A program made the position numbers and the translations under genes. A DNA stretch of 45,611 bases from Nocardioides sp. CFH 31398 (GTDB lineage Bacteria > Actinomycetota > Actinomycetes > Propionibacteriales > Nocardioidaceae): the NCBI RefSeq assembly GCF_022436705.1, contig NZ_JAKUHT010000037.1, positions 1-45,611 on the forward strand, written 5' to 3'. Of the stretch, positions 16,449 to 25,518 are shown piece by piece; within the stretch, counting starts at the first letter, position 1, and each line of letters begins with the position of its first letter. The notes beneath the pieces are model-generated. The model worked only from the letters and a program-made list of their open reading frames with translations. It ran no database searches and was not told the DNA's origin.

Positions 16449-17294
16449 TCAGCCCTCCTGCCCGGCCGGAGCCGAGGTCGCGGCCTCCGCCGGAGCGCCG
16501 GTGGCCTCGCCCGCGGGGGCGGAGGTCTCGGGCGCGCCGTCGCGGGCCGAACGGGTGGGACGGTCGCCACGGGTGCCGCGCGACGGACGCTCGCCGCCGC
16601 GGCCACCACGGCCACCACGGCCGGGGGCGCCGGCGCGGGCGGCGGCCTGGGCCTCGCGCTCCGCGCGGGTGCCGGCGACCTCGCCCTTGTAGATCCAGAC
16701 CTTCACGCCGATGCGGCCGAAGGTCGTCTTGGCCTCGTAGAAGCCGTAGTCGATGTCGGCGCGCAGGGTGTGCAGGGGCACGCGGCCCTCGCGGTAGAAC
16801 TCGGTGCGCGACATCTCGGCGCCGTTGAGGCGGCCGGAGCACTGGATCCGGATGCCCTTGGCACCGGAGCGCATCGAGGTCTGGATCGCCTTGCGCATCG
16901 CGCGGCGGAACTGCACACGACCCGCGAGCTGCTCGGCGACGCCCTGCGCCACGAGCTGGGCGTCGATCTCGGCGCCCTTGACCTCGAGGATGTTCAGCTG
17001 CACCTGCTTGCCGGTGAGCTTCTCCAGCTCACCACGCAGCCGGTCGGCCTCCGCGCCGCGGCGGCCGATGACGATGCCCGGCCGGGCGGTGTGGATGTCG
17101 ACGCGGACGCGGTCGCGGGTGCGCTCGATCTCGACCTTGGCGATGCCGGCCCGCTCCATGCCCTTCGAGAGCAGCTTGCGGATGGCGACGTCCTCGCCGA
17201 CGTAGCTCTTGTAGAGCTTGTCGGCGTACCACCGGGTGCGGTGGTCGGTCGAGATGCCGAGGCGGAACCCGTTCGGGTTGATCTTCTGACCCAT
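16449..17294 (-). CDS. rpsC: 30S ribosomal protein S3 with Gly/Arg/Ala-rich tail
   Basis: mRNA-entry protein with KH domain (RPGIVIGRRGAEADRLRGEL). The 281-aa product starts MGQKINPNGFRLGISTDHRT. The core ends near residue 212. The remaining 70 residues are low-complexity Ala/Gly/Arg-rich (GAPGRGGRGGRGGERPSRGT), a variable extension also seen in other high-GC actinobacteria. The ATG shares one base with the rplV stop. Confidence 0.97.
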   Translation of the reverse strand: MGQKINPNGFRLGISTDHRTRWYADKLYKSYVGEDVAIRKLLSKGMERAGIAKVEIERTRDRVRVDIHTARPGIVIGRRGAEADRLRGELEKLTGKQVQLNILEVKGAEIDAQLVAQGVAEQLAGRVQFRRAMRKAIQTSMRSGAKGIRIQCSGRLNGAEMSRTEFYREGRVPLHTLRADIDYGFYEAKTTFGRIGVKVWIYKGEVAGTRAEREAQAAARAGAPGRGGRGGRGGERPSRGTRGDRPTRSARDGAPETSAPAGEATGAPAEAATSAPAGQEG

Positions 17295-17728
17295 CAGGCG
17301 GTCCGTCCCTTCTTGCCCCGCTTGGCAGCGACCGCGTCGGCGGGCTGCACGGCGAGGGTGATGTGGCTCGTGCGCTTGTTGATGCGGGTCGCGCGTCCCT
17401 GCGCGCGGGGCCGCCAGCGCTTCATGGTCGGGCCCTCGTCGACCTGCGCGACCGACACGACCAGGGTCGCGGGGTCGAGGTCCTCGGTGGTCTCGGCGTT
17501 CGCGACCGCGGACTCCAGGACCTTGAGGACGGTCTCCGAGGCGGCCTGCGGCGCGAACTGCAGCGTCGCGCGGGCGTCCTCGACACCCATGCCGCGGACC
17601 AGGTCCACGACACGGCGGGCCTTCATCGGGGTGATCCGCACGAAGCGGGCGCTGGCGAACGCCCCCGGCTGGTCACCCAGCAGGGAGGTGCGGCGCGCGC
17701 TGGTGCGGGTGCGCTCGGTGGTGCTCAT
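17294..17728 (-). CDS. rplV: 50S ribosomal protein L22
   Basis: Exit-tunnel protein whose beta hairpin lines the tunnel; a known site of macrolide-resistance mutations. The 144-aa product carries SARFVRITPMKARRVVDLVR and the hairpin region around LVVSVAQVDEGPTMKRWRPR. I see no insertion or deletion in the hairpin by eye. It overlaps rpsS by four bases (ATGA). Confidence 0.97.
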   Translation of the reverse strand: MSTTERTRTSARRTSLLGDQPGAFASARFVRITPMKARRVVDLVRGMGVEDARATLQFAPQAASETVLKVLESAVANAETTEDLDPATLVVSVAQVDEGPTMKRWRPRAQGRATRINKRTSHITLAVQPADAVAAKRGKKGRTA

Positions 17729-18006
17729 CGACGGCGCCCCTTCCGGTCGTCCTTGATGTGGCCGCGGAAGGTGCGGGTCGGGGCGAACTCGCCGAGCTTG
17801 TGCCCGACCATCGCGTCGGTGACGAACACCGGCACGTGCTTGCGACCGTCGTGGACGGCGATCGTGTGACCGATCATGTCCGGGACGATCATCGACCGGC
17901 GCGACCAGGTCTTGATGACGTTGTGGGAGCCCTTCTCGTTCTCCGCGTCCACCTTCTTCTGCAGGTGGTCGTCGACGAAGGGGCCCTTCTTCAGGCTGCG
18001 AGGCAT
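17725..18006 (-). CDS. rpsS: 30S ribosomal protein S19
   Basis: Head protein that pairs with S13. The 93-aa product MPRSLKKGPFVDDHLQKKVD ends with the family signature VGHKLGEFAPTRTFRGHIK. It lies 26 nt after rplB in the conserved S10 order. Confidence 0.97.
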   Translation of the reverse strand: MPRSLKKGPFVDDHLQKKVDAENEKGSHNVIKTWSRRSMIVPDMIGHTIAVHDGRKHVPVFVTDAMVGHKLGEFAPTRTFRGHIKDDRKGRRR

Positions 18007-18032
18007 CTCTGCTTATCCCTACCTAGTCCTGC

Positions 18033-18866
18033 TCAGCGCTTCTTGCCGGTGCGGCGGCGGCGGATGATCTGCTTGTCGCTGGCCTTGCGCTTGCGCGTGC
18101 GGCCCTCGGGCTTGCCCCACGGGGACACCGGGTGGCGACCACCGGAGGTCTTGCCCTCACCACCACCGTGCGGGTGGTCGACCGGGTTCATGACGACGCC
18201 GCGGACGGTCGGGCGCTTGCCCTTCCAGCGCATGCGGCCGGCCTTGCCCCAGTTGATGTTCGACTGCTCGGCGTTGCCGACCTCGCCCAGCGAGGCGCGG
18301 CAGCGGGCGTCGACGAACCGCATCTCGCCCGACGGCATGCGCAGCGTGGCGCGCGAGCCCTCCTTGGCGACCAGCTGGGCGCTGTTGCCGGCGGAGCGGG
18401 CGATCTTCGCGCCGCCGCCGGGGCGGAGCTCGACGCAGTGGATCGTCGTGCCGACCGGGATGTTGCGCAGCGGCAGGTTGTTGCCGGTCTTGATGTCGGC
18501 GCCAGGGCCCGACTCCACGACCGTGCCCTGGCGCAGGCCGCGCGGCGCGATGATGTAGCGCTTCTCGCCGTCGGCGTAGTGCAGCAGCGCGATGCGCGCG
18601 GTGCGGTTCGGGTCGTACTCGATGTGCGCGACCTTCGCCGGCACGCCGTCCTTGTCGTAGCGACGGAAGTCGATGATCCGGTAGGCGCGCTTGTGGCCGC
18701 CGCCCTGGTGGCGCGTGGTGATGCGGCCCTGGTTGTTGCGGCCGCCCTTCTTCGCCAGCGGGCGCGTGAGCGACTTCTCCGGGGTGGTCCGGGTGATCTC
18801 GACGAAGTCGGCCACCGAGCTGCCGCGGCGGCCCGGGGTGGTCGGCTTGTACTTACGGATAGCCAT
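18033..18866 (-). CDS. rplB: 50S ribosomal protein L2
   Basis: Central 23S rRNA-binding protein near the peptidyl-transferase centre. The 277-aa product begins MAIRKYKPTTPGRRGSSVAD. It carries the C-terminal signature MNPVDHPHGGGEGKTSGGRH, whose His is important for peptidyl-transferase function. The start is preceded by GAGGACATCTGAGAC, almost identical to the rpsJ and rpsD contexts. Confidence 0.97.
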   Translation of the reverse strand: MAIRKYKPTTPGRRGSSVADFVEITRTTPEKSLTRPLAKKGGRNNQGRITTRHQGGGHKRAYRIIDFRRYDKDGVPAKVAHIEYDPNRTARIALLHYADGEKRYIIAPRGLRQGTVVESGPGADIKTGNNLPLRNIPVGTTIHCVELRPGGGAKIARSAGNSAQLVAKEGSRATLRMPSGEMRFVDARCRASLGEVGNAEQSNINWGKAGRMRWKGKRPTVRGVVMNPVDHPHGGGEGKTSGGRHPVSPWGKPEGRTRKRKASDKQIIRRRRTGKKR

Positions 18867-18892
18867 GTCTCAGATGTCCTCTCGCGTCCCGC

Positions 18893-19198
18893 TCAGCCGA
18901 CCGGTCCGCCGAAGATGTCGATCCGGTCGCCCTCGGCGAGGGAGACGATCGCGCGCTTCGTGTCGTTGCGGCGGCCGATGCCGTAGCGGGTACGGCGGGC
19001 CTTGCCCTGGCGGTTCAGGGTGTTCACCGAGGTGACCTTGACGCCGAAGATCTTCTCGACGGCGATCTTGATCTCGGTCTTGTTGGCGTCCGGGCGGACG
19101 ATGAACGTGTACTTGTTCGCGTCGAGCAGCCCGTAGCTCTTCTCGGAGACGACCGGCGCGATCAGGATGTCGCGCGGGTCCTTGTGCAGCGTGCTCAC
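18893..19198 (-). CDS. rplW: 50S ribosomal protein L23
   Basis: Tunnel-exit docking site for trigger factor and SRP. The GTG at 19198 gives a 101-aa product (STLHKDPRDILIAPVVSEKS after the initiator) with FIVRPDANKTEIKIAVEKIF and NTLNRQGKARRTRYGIGRR. The GTG overlaps the rplD stop by four bases (GTGA). Confidence 0.97.
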   Translation of the reverse strand: MSTLHKDPRDILIAPVVSEKSYGLLDANKYTFIVRPDANKTEIKIAVEKIFGVKVTSVNTLNRQGKARRTRYGIGRRNDTKRAIVSLAEGDRIDIFGGPVG

Positions 19199-19818
19199 TT
19201 CTCGCCCTCCTCGCGGGTCGCGCCCTTCGCGGCGTGCGCGACGAACGCGTCGTACGCCTCGCGGGTGAACACGACGTCGTCGTTGACGAGGACGTCGTAG
19301 GTGTTCAGCTGGTCCGGGACGATCAGGTGCACCTCGGGCGCGTTGCGCAGCGACAGCCAGGTCAGGTGGTCCTCGCGGTCCACCACGACCAGGAAGCGGC
19401 GACGGTCGGCGAGCGCGTGCAGCGACGCCAGCGCGGCCTTGGTCGAGGGCACGTCGCCGTCGAGGAAGCCGTCGACCACGTGGACGCGGTCGTTGCGGGC
19501 CCGGTCGGACAGGGCGCCGCGGAGGGCGGCGGCCTTCATCTTCTTGGGGGTCCGCTGGCTGTAGTCGCGCGGCTGCGGGCCGTGGACGGTGCCACCGCCG
19601 GCGAACTGCGGCGCGCGGGTCGAGCCCTGGCGGGCGCGGCCGGTGCCCTTCTGGCGGTAGGGCTTGCGGCCACCACCGCGAACGGCGCCGCGGGTCTTGG
19701 TGGCGGCGGTGCCCTGGCGGGCCGCGGCCTGCTGGCCCACGACCACCTGGTGGATCAGCGACACGTTGGTCCTGGCGCCGAAGATCTCGGCGGGGAGGTC
19801 GACGTCGACCTTGCTCAT
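19195..19818 (-). CDS. rplD: 50S ribosomal protein L4
   Basis: Tunnel protein; in E. coli it also autoregulates the S10 operon. The 207-aa product MSKVDVDLPAEIFGARTNVS carries the extended loop RGAVRGGGRKPYRQKGTGRA that reaches into the tunnel. ATGA overlap with rplC. Whether L4 autoregulation operates here cannot be told from sequence. Confidence 0.97.
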   Translation of the reverse strand: MSKVDVDLPAEIFGARTNVSLIHQVVVGQQAAARQGTAATKTRGAVRGGGRKPYRQKGTGRARQGSTRAPQFAGGGTVHGPQPRDYSQRTPKKMKAAALRGALSDRARNDRVHVVDGFLDGDVPSTKAALASLHALADRRRFLVVVDREDHLTWLSLRNAPEVHLIVPDQLNTYDVLVNDDVVFTREAYDAFVAHAAKGATREEGEK

Positions 19819-20474
19819 CGGGAGGCCTCCTTCTTCGCCGCGGAACGCAGGACGACGACGCCGCCGCGGGGGCCGGGGACGGCACCCTTGACGAGCACGA
19901 GACCGCGCTCCGCGTCGACGGCGTGGACCGTGAGGTTCTGGGTGGTGACCGTCTCCGCACCCATCCGGCCGGACATCCGGGTGCCCTTGAAGACCCGGCC
20001 CGGCGTCGCGCAGGCACCGATGGAGCCCGGCTTGCGGTGGTTGCGGTGCGCGCCGTGCGAGGCGCCGACGCCGGAGAAGCCGTGACGCTTCATGGTTCCG
20101 GCGTAGCCCTTGCCCTTGCTGGTGGCGGTCACGTCGACGGCGTCGCCGACGGCGAACTCCTCGACGGTGAGCTCCTGGCCGACCTCGTAGGCGGAGGTGT
20201 CCGCGGTGCGGATCTCGACCACGTGGCGGCGCGGGGTCACGCCCGCCTTGGCGAACTGACCGGCGACCGGCTTGGTCACCTTGCGGGCCTCGATCTCGCC
20301 GAACCCGACCTGGACGGCGTTGTAGCCGTCGGTCTCCGGCCGGCGGATCGCGGTCACCACGTTGGTGGAGGCGGCGATCACGGTGACGGGGACGACCTTG
20401 TTGTCGGCGTCCCAGGTCTGGGTCATGCCGAGCTTGGTGCCCAGCAGGCCCTTCAGGGTGCGTTCGAAAGTCAT
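19815..20474 (-). CDS. rplC: 50S ribosomal protein L3
   Basis: Early-assembly protein close to the peptidyl-transferase centre. The 219-aa product has GLLGTKLGMTQTWDADNKVV at the N-terminus and the family signature FAKAGVTPRRHVVEIR. The tip region around GSIGACATPGRVFKGTRMSG is intact. It is 10 nt after rpsJ. Confidence 0.97.
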   Translation of the reverse strand: MTFERTLKGLLGTKLGMTQTWDADNKVVPVTVIAASTNVVTAIRRPETDGYNAVQVGFGEIEARKVTKPVAGQFAKAGVTPRRHVVEIRTADTSAYEVGQELTVEEFAVGDAVDVTATSKGKGYAGTMKRHGFSGVGASHGAHRNHRKPGSIGACATPGRVFKGTRMSGRMGAETVTTQNLTVHAVDAERGLVLVKGAVPGPRGGVVVLRSAAKKEASR

Positions 20475-20484
20475 GTCTTCAGCC

Positions 20485-20793
20485 TCAGAGCTTGATCTCG
20501 ATGTCGACGCCGGCGGGCAGGTCCAGCCGCATGAGGGAGTCGACGGTCTTCGGCGTGGGGTCGATGATGTCGATGAGGCGCTTGTGGGTGCGCATCTCGA
20601 AGTGCTCGCGCGAGTCCTTGTACTTGTGCGGCGAGCGGATCACGCAGTACACGTTCTTTTCGGTCGGCAGCGGCACCGGGCCCGCGACGCGCGCGCCGGT
20701 ACGGGTGACCGTGTCGACGATCTTCTGCGCGGAGGTGTCGATCACCTCGTGGTCGTAGGCCTTGAGCCTGATGCGGATCTTCTGTCCCGCCAT
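20485..20793 (-). CDS. rpsJ: 30S ribosomal protein S10 (NusE)
   Basis: 30S head protein that also acts in antitermination with NusB. The 102-aa product MAGQKIRIRLKAYDHEVIDT is canonical throughout. It is the first gene of the S10 operon. Upstream is a long divergent gap rather than tuf, which is a close neighbour in many genomes. Confidence 0.97.
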   Translation of the reverse strand: MAGQKIRIRLKAYDHEVIDTSAQKIVDTVTRTGARVAGPVPLPTEKNVYCVIRSPHKYKDSREHFEMRTHKRLIDIIDPTPKTVDSLMRLDLPAGVDIEIKL

Positions 20794-21397
20794 AGGTCTG
20801 AGATGTCCTCACTCGAACGTGTACCGGAGTACAAGGGCGTACGTCGTGCTCGGTCCTGCGGTGCGGTCCCGGGTGGGTCCGCCCCGTTCGTGCCCGGCCT
20901 CGTCCGACCCCCGCGGTCGGGCGTGTCGCGCGGACTTCCTGCGCGACCCCGCACGTTCACGAGGCTGTCGGCCAGCGGTGCCACCCCGCGCGAGCGGGGC
21001 GGATCGGGTCTCCTGGATCGGTGCGGCCGCACGCCACCACCGTCGATCCCTGGAGACACGATGAAGTGGTCAAGCACTGCCACACCCCGGCAACCCGCCG
21101 GAGCAACCGCACTATCCTGACACCACCCGCCGACCTACTTCAAATCGGGTCGGCACCCGCGCTTGCGTGGGTGCCATCCGACGAGGGTCGAGACACCGGT
21201 GACGATACCTGCGGCCTCGGGCGCGCCTGTGGAACGAGGGCGCGTCGGGCGCCCCTCCCGGAACGAGACGGATGACCGCTCAGGTGGTCGAGCAGCCGAG
21301 CCGCGCCAGCGGCTCCGCGTCGTCGAGACCACCGGAGTCGGACCGCGCACCTCTCCCTGTGGTCTCGACGAGGCGGTGCGAGCGGCTCCCTTCGACG
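20794..21397. other. Divergent intergenic region with S10-operon leader
   Basis: No gene is supported here. The minus strand has a -35-like TTGACC (plus ggtcaa, 21068-21073) without a convincing -10, so an rpsJ promoter is only suggested; it would give a leader of over 200 nt. That leader contains a perfect hairpin CCCCGC/GCGGGG with a 4-nt loop (20984-20999). A second imperfect hairpin with 11-nt arms lies at 21152-21175. From about 21285 degenerate pieces of the dispersed repeat appear (GAGCCGC/GCGGCTC hairpin, repeated ggtctcgac). Confidence 0.6.
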
Positions 21398-21491
21398 TCA
21401 CCGGGTCTCGACCCGCGGCCGCGACCTCGTTCCTCGGTCGCGCGCTCGCTCGACCTCCTCGCCTCGCGACCTCGCAGGCTCGGTCGCGGGT
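21398..21491. repeat. Dispersed GC-rich repeat, full copy (B)
   Basis: It begins tcaccgggtctcgacccgcg, passes through cgacctcgttcctcggtcgc, and ends cgcaggctcggtcgcggg. It aligns along its whole length with the copy at 40532-40625; the short copy at 5622-5668 matches both ends. It lies about 50 nt upstream of the membrane-protein start at 21541. Confidence 0.7.
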
Positions 21492-21540
21492 TCGGACCTG
21501 ACAGGATGGCCGCCACACAGGCTGGGCGAAGGGGGAGCGC

Positions 21541-22683
21541 ATGGCACCGGAGGAGCAGTTCCCACCACCGGGCGCGCCACCGCCACCCGGGCCGCCCGGT
21601 CCGCCGTACGGGAGTGCCGCCGCGGCGCCGGGGTACGGCGCGCCGGGCCCCATGACCTACCAGGGGCCGCCGGCCTGGCAGGCGGGCCCGCCACCGTTCG
21701 CCGGGGCCGCCCACAAGCCGGGCGCGATCCCGATCCGCCCGCTGCGCCTCGGCGACATGTACGACGCCGCCTTCAAGATCATCCGCTTCAACCCCCGCGC
21801 GACCGTCGGGTCCGCGGCGCTGGTGGCGGCGGCCGCGATGGCCGTCCCGGTCGTGGTCACCCTCGTCCTGTCGGCGACGCTCGACCTGTCCCTTGGGTTC
21901 CTCGACCCGTCGACCACGACCACCCCCGGCGCCGCGCCGGAGCCGAGCGACGCCGACGCCATCGGCTTCATCGGCGCCTTCGGCTCCTTCGTGCTGGGCG
22001 CACTGGCCCAGTCCGTCGGTCTCGTCCTCGTGACCGGGATGATCGCCCACGTGACGATGGCGGCCGCCGTCGGACGACGGCTGTCCCTCAAGGAGGCGTG
22101 GGACGCCACCCACGGCCGCCGCTGGCGGCTGCTCGGCCTGACCTTCCTCATGGGGCTGGCGTACACGGTCGTCCTCGGCCTCTACATCGCCCTGTGGGTG
22201 GTGCTGGTCCTCGCCGTCGGCGAGCCCGTCGTCCTCGTGCTGTTCGGCATCGTCACCGTGCCTGCCGTGGTCGCGCTGTACGTCTGGGCGTGGGTGCGGC
22301 TCAGCTACCTCGCCGTCCCCGCCCTGATGCTCGAGCGCACGGGCGTCCTCGCCGCCCTCGGGCGGGCGTTCCGCCTGACGCGCCGGCAGTTCTGGCGCAC
22401 GCTCGGCATCGCCCTGCTGACCGGCCTGATCGCGCAGATCGCGGGGAGCATCATCAGCTTCCCGGTCTCGCTGCTGGCCCAGCTGTCGCTGGCGCTACCG
22501 GCGCTGGGTGGCTACCAGGTCTTCGTGTTCGTCCTCGGGCAGGCGCTGTCCACCGTGGTGGTCGCCGCCTTCGTCTCGCCGTTCTCCGCCGCCGTCACCT
22601 CCCTGCAGTACGTCGACCAGCGCATGCGCAAGGAGGCGCTGGACGTCGAGCTCCTCGCCCGCGCGGGGATCACCTCGCCGTGA
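21541..22683 (+). CDS. GPDPase membrane-domain-like integral membrane protein
   Basis: The 380-aa product has a Pro/Gly-rich cytosolic N-terminus (first 60 residues). A core begins at IPIRPLRLGDMYDAAFKIIR with six to seven hydrophobic segments, resembling the glycerophosphodiester phosphodiesterase membrane domain family. The GDMYDAAF and LERTGVLAALGRAFRLTRRQ motifs are typical of actinobacterial members next to DUF4129 genes. AAGGGGGAG precedes the ATG at 21541. Its stop overlaps the next gene (GTGA). No catalytic domain is present, so a structural or chaperone role in the membrane module is inferred. Confidence 0.82.
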   Translation: MAPEEQFPPPGAPPPPGPPGPPYGSAAAAPGYGAPGPMTYQGPPAWQAGPPPFAGAAHKPGAIPIRPLRLGDMYDAAFKIIRFNPRATVGSAALVAAAAMAVPVVVTLVLSATLDLSLGFLDPSTTTTPGAAPEPSDADAIGFIGAFGSFVLGALAQSVGLVLVTGMIAHVTMAAAVGRRLSLKEAWDATHGRRWRLLGLTFLMGLAYTVVLGLYIALWVVLVLAVGEPVVLVLFGIVTVPAVVALYVWAWVRLSYLAVPALMLERTGVLAALGRAFRLTRRQFWRTLGIALLTGLIAQIAGSIISFPVSLLAQLSLALPALGGYQVFVFVLGQALSTVVVAAFVSPFSAAVTSLQYVDQRMRKEALDVELLARAGITSP

Positions 22684-23273
22684 CCGGGCTCGAGCCCTCG
22701 GGCGACGAGGCGCGGGAGGAGCTCCGCCGCGAGCTGCTCCTGCCCGAGTACAACCAGGAGAACCCCGTCCTGCGGTTCCTGGACTGGTTGTCGCGCTGGC
22801 TCGACGAGGGCCTGCGCCGGGCCGGTGAGACCGACCCGCTCGTCGCCGCCGCCGCGATGGTGGTGCTCGTCGCCCTCGCCCTGGCCCTGCTGTGGCTGCT
22901 CTCCCGCGCCCGCGGCGACCGCGGCCGACGCACCGCCGGCGAGGGTGTGCTGGACGACGTGCGCGCCACCGCCGACGAGCTGCGCGCCGCCGCTGAGGCC
23001 GCCCTCGCGGAGGGCCGCCTGCCCGAGGCGTTCGCCGACGCCTTCCGCGCCCTCGCCGTCCGGCAGGTCGAGCGGGGCCGCCTGGCCGACCTGCCCGGGC
23101 TCACCGCCCGCGAGATCGCGACCACCCTCGCCGACGACCACCCCGGCCGTGAGGCGGCGCTGCGCCGGGCGGCGTCCGGCTTCGACGAGGTCGTCTACGG
23201 CGAACGGTCGCTGCCCGAGGACCGCGTGCGCGAGGTCCTCGCCCTCGACGGCGACCTGGCGGGCGTCCGGTGA
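22680..23273 (+). CDS. DUF4129 domain protein
   Basis: Single-pass membrane protein of 197 aa. The GTG at 22680 overlaps the upstream stop (GTGA). The N-terminal part contains LLPEYNQENPVLRFLDWLSR, then a TM segment at about residues 55-76 (VVLVALALALLWLLS). The cytosolic C-terminal DUF4129 region carries AFRALAVRQVERGRLADLPG, LTAREIA and FDEVVYGERS, the usual pattern. It is consistently found with MoxR and DUF58 genes; molecular role unknown. Confidence 0.85.
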   Translation: MTGLEPSGDEAREELRRELLLPEYNQENPVLRFLDWLSRWLDEGLRRAGETDPLVAAAAMVVLVALALALLWLLSRARGDRGRRTAGEGVLDDVRATADELRAAAEAALAEGRLPEAFADAFRALAVRQVERGRLADLPGLTAREIATTLADDHPGREAALRRAASGFDEVVYGERSLPEDRVREVLALDGDLAGVR

Positions 23274-24472
23274 GCGCGGCCACGGCCGACCCGCCGGCCC
23301 CGCCGACCCCGTCCGCCGGGGCCGACCGGACCTCCGGGGCCCGCCGGTTCCTGCCCCGCCGCTCGACCGTGCTGGTCGTCCTCGTCGTGCTGCTCACCGT
23401 CGTCCTGGTCGCCCTCACCGCGCGCGACGCCACCCGCACCGACCCGCTCGACCCGCGCAACCCCTCCCCCAGCGGCGCCCAGGCGCTCGCCCGGGTGCTC
23501 GACGACGAGGGCGTGGAGGTGGACGTCGTCCGCGACCTCGAGGCCTTCGAGCGCACCGAGGTCGACGGCGGCACGACCGTCCTCGTCACCTCGCCGTACG
23601 GCCTCGGCGGGTCGGTCACCGACCGGCTCCTCGAGCACGCTGCCGACGGCCAGCTGGTCGTCGCGGGTGCCGGGGCGGGCGCGGTGGGCATCGTGGACGA
23701 CGCCGACACCCCCACCTTCGTCGACGGCCCCGAGGACGTCCCTGCCGACTGCACCGGCGACGCCTCCGGGGGCGCGGACCTGACGGACCTCGAGATCACG
23801 GTCGACACCGCCGAGGCCTACCCGTTCGACGGGTGCTTCGCCGTCGACGAGGGGTCGCTGCTCGTCAGCCCGCGCCCCGGCGTGAGCGTGCTCGGGGCGG
23901 ACGGCGTCCTGTCGAACGAGCAGATCCTGCGCGCGGACAACGCCGCCGTGGCGCTCCGCCTGCTGGGGGCGCGCGAGCGGCTGGTCTGGTTCGTGCCGGA
24001 CCCCGCCGACCTGTCGGCCGGCGACAGCGCCGCCCCGTCGTCGCTGCTGCCGCCCTGGCTGGGCCCGTCGCTGTGGCTGCTGCTCCTGACCTCGTTCGTG
24101 GCCATCTACTGGCGCGCCCGCCGGTTCGGGCCCCTCGTGACCGAGCCGCTGCCCGTCCACGTCAAGGCCTCCGAGACGACCCGCAGCCGCGGACGGCTCT
24201 ACCACCGCGGCCGGGACCGGGGCCACGCCGCCGGGGCCCTGCGCCGCGCCACCCGCGAGCGGCTCGCCACCCGGCTGGGGATCCCCGCCGCACCGGCCGC
24301 GCCCGGCGCCCCGGACCCCGTCGTCCTCGACGTCGCGCGGCGCACGGCGCGGCACCCCGCCGAGGTCGCCTGGCTGCTCGACCCGACCGCTCCCCCACCG
24401 GAGTCCGACACCGAGCTCGTCGACCTGGCCGACGCGCTCGCCGCGCTCGACAGAGAGGTACGCCGCACATGA
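23270..24472 (+). CDS. DUF4350 domain protein
   Basis: Membrane-anchored 400-aa protein. The GTG at 23270 overlaps the upstream stop by four bases. After a Pro/Ala-rich N-terminus there is a TM segment (TVLVVLVVLLTVVLVAL). The DUF4350 region follows, beginning NPSPSGAQALARVLDDEGVE and probably extracytoplasmic. A second TM is at WLGPSLWLLLLTSFVAIYW, then a cytosolic tail. The family is related to GATase-like proteins and lacks an obvious active site here. It overlaps moxR by ATGA. Confidence 0.85.
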   Translation: MSAATADPPAPPTPSAGADRTSGARRFLPRRSTVLVVLVVLLTVVLVALTARDATRTDPLDPRNPSPSGAQALARVLDDEGVEVDVVRDLEAFERTEVDGGTTVLVTSPYGLGGSVTDRLLEHAADGQLVVAGAGAGAVGIVDDADTPTFVDGPEDVPADCTGDASGGADLTDLEITVDTAEAYPFDGCFAVDEGSLLVSPRPGVSVLGADGVLSNEQILRADNAAVALRLLGARERLVWFVPDPADLSAGDSAAPSSLLPPWLGPSLWLLLLTSFVAIYWRARRFGPLVTEPLPVHVKASETTRSRGRLYHRGRDRGHAAGALRRATRERLATRLGIPAAPAAPGAPDPVVLDVARRTARHPAEVAWLLDPTAPPPESDTELVDLADALAALDREVRRT

Positions 24473-25509
24473 CCCACGACCCCACGACGGACGGCGGGAT
24501 GCTCGCGAAGGACCCTGGCGAGCAGACCCGCGCCCGACCCGCGGGCGGCCCCTCCGGCGGGGAGGCCCGCGAGCGCCTCTCCGACGTGCGCCGCGAGGTG
24601 GCGAAGGCCGTGGTCGGCCAGGACGCCGCCGTCTCGGGCCTGCTGGTGGCGCTCCTGTGCGGCGGGCACGTGCTGATGGAGGGCGTGCCGGGCGTGGCCA
24701 AGACGCTGCTGGTGCGGACCCTCGCCGGCGCGCTCGACGTCGACACCCGGCGGGTGCAGTTCACCCCCGACCTGATGCCGGGCGACATCACCGGCTCGAT
24801 GGTCATCGACGCCGCCCACCAGGGTGAGCTGACCTTCCGCCAGGGCCCGGTGTTCACCAACCTGCTCCTCGCCGACGAGATCAACCGGACGCCGCCCAAG
24901 ACGCAGAGCGCCCTGCTCGAGGCGATGGAGGAGGGCCAGGTCTCGGTCGACGGCCGCTCCCGCCCGCTGCCCTCCCCGTTCCTGGTCGCCGCCACGCAGA
25001 ACCCCGTCGAGTACGAGGGCACCTACCCCCTGCCGGAGGCGCAGCTGGACCGGTTCCTGCTGAAGGTCGTGCTGCCGATCCCCGAGCGCGCGCAGGAGAT
25101 GGAGGTGCTCCGGCGACACGCGGGCGGTTTCGACCCCCGCGACGTCCGGGGCGCGGGGGTGAGGGCCGTGGCCGGGCCGGACGACGTCCTCGCCGGACGC
25201 GCGGCCGTCGCCCGGGTCCAGGTCTCCGACGAGGTCGCCGGCTACATCGTCGACGTCGCCCGCGCCACCCGGGACTCCCCGTCGCTCAGCCTCGGGGTCA
25301 GCCCGCGCGGCGCCACCGCCCTGATGCGCGCCGCCCGCGCCTGGGCGTGGTTGAACGGGCGCGACTTCGTCACCCCCGACGACGTGAAGGCACTCGCCCA
25401 CGCCACGCTGGTGCACCGCCTCGGCCTGCGGCCCGAGGCCGAGCTGGAGGGCACCGACGTCGCGCAGGTGCTGGCGTCCGCGCTCGGCTCGGTCCCGGTG
25501 CCCCGCTAG
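24469..25509 (+). CDS. MoxR-family AAA+ ATPase
   Basis: Chaperone-like AAA+ ATPase. The 346-aa product has Walker A GVPGVAKT at residues 73-80, Walker B LLADEI at about 133-138 and the sensor segment ATQNPVEYEGTYPLPEAQLD, all standard for MoxR. The ATG at 24469 overlaps the DUF4350 stop and has AGAGAGG upstream. MoxR proteins work with the von Willebrand-type protein encoded next to them to insert cofactors or remodel complexes. Here the partner should be the DUF58 gene directly downstream. Client unknown. Confidence 0.95.
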   Translation: MTHDPTTDGGMLAKDPGEQTRARPAGGPSGGEARERLSDVRREVAKAVVGQDAAVSGLLVALLCGGHVLMEGVPGVAKTLLVRTLAGALDVDTRRVQFTPDLMPGDITGSMVIDAAHQGELTFRQGPVFTNLLLADEINRTPPKTQSALLEAMEEGQVSVDGRSRPLPSPFLVAATQNPVEYEGTYPLPEAQLDRFLLKVVLPIPERAQEMEVLRRHAGGFDPRDVRGAGVRAVAGPDDVLAGRAAVARVQVSDEVAGYIVDVARATRDSPSLSLGVSPRGATALMRAARAWAWLNGRDFVTPDDVKALAHATLVHRLGLRPEAELEGTDVAQVLASALGSVPVPR

Positions 25510-25518
25510 GCGCCCGGC

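Noticed and set aside
20984..20999. L4-binding S10 leader as in E. coli
   Set aside because: There is a small hairpin in the leader but no resemblance to the proteobacterial structure, and the promoter is not defined.
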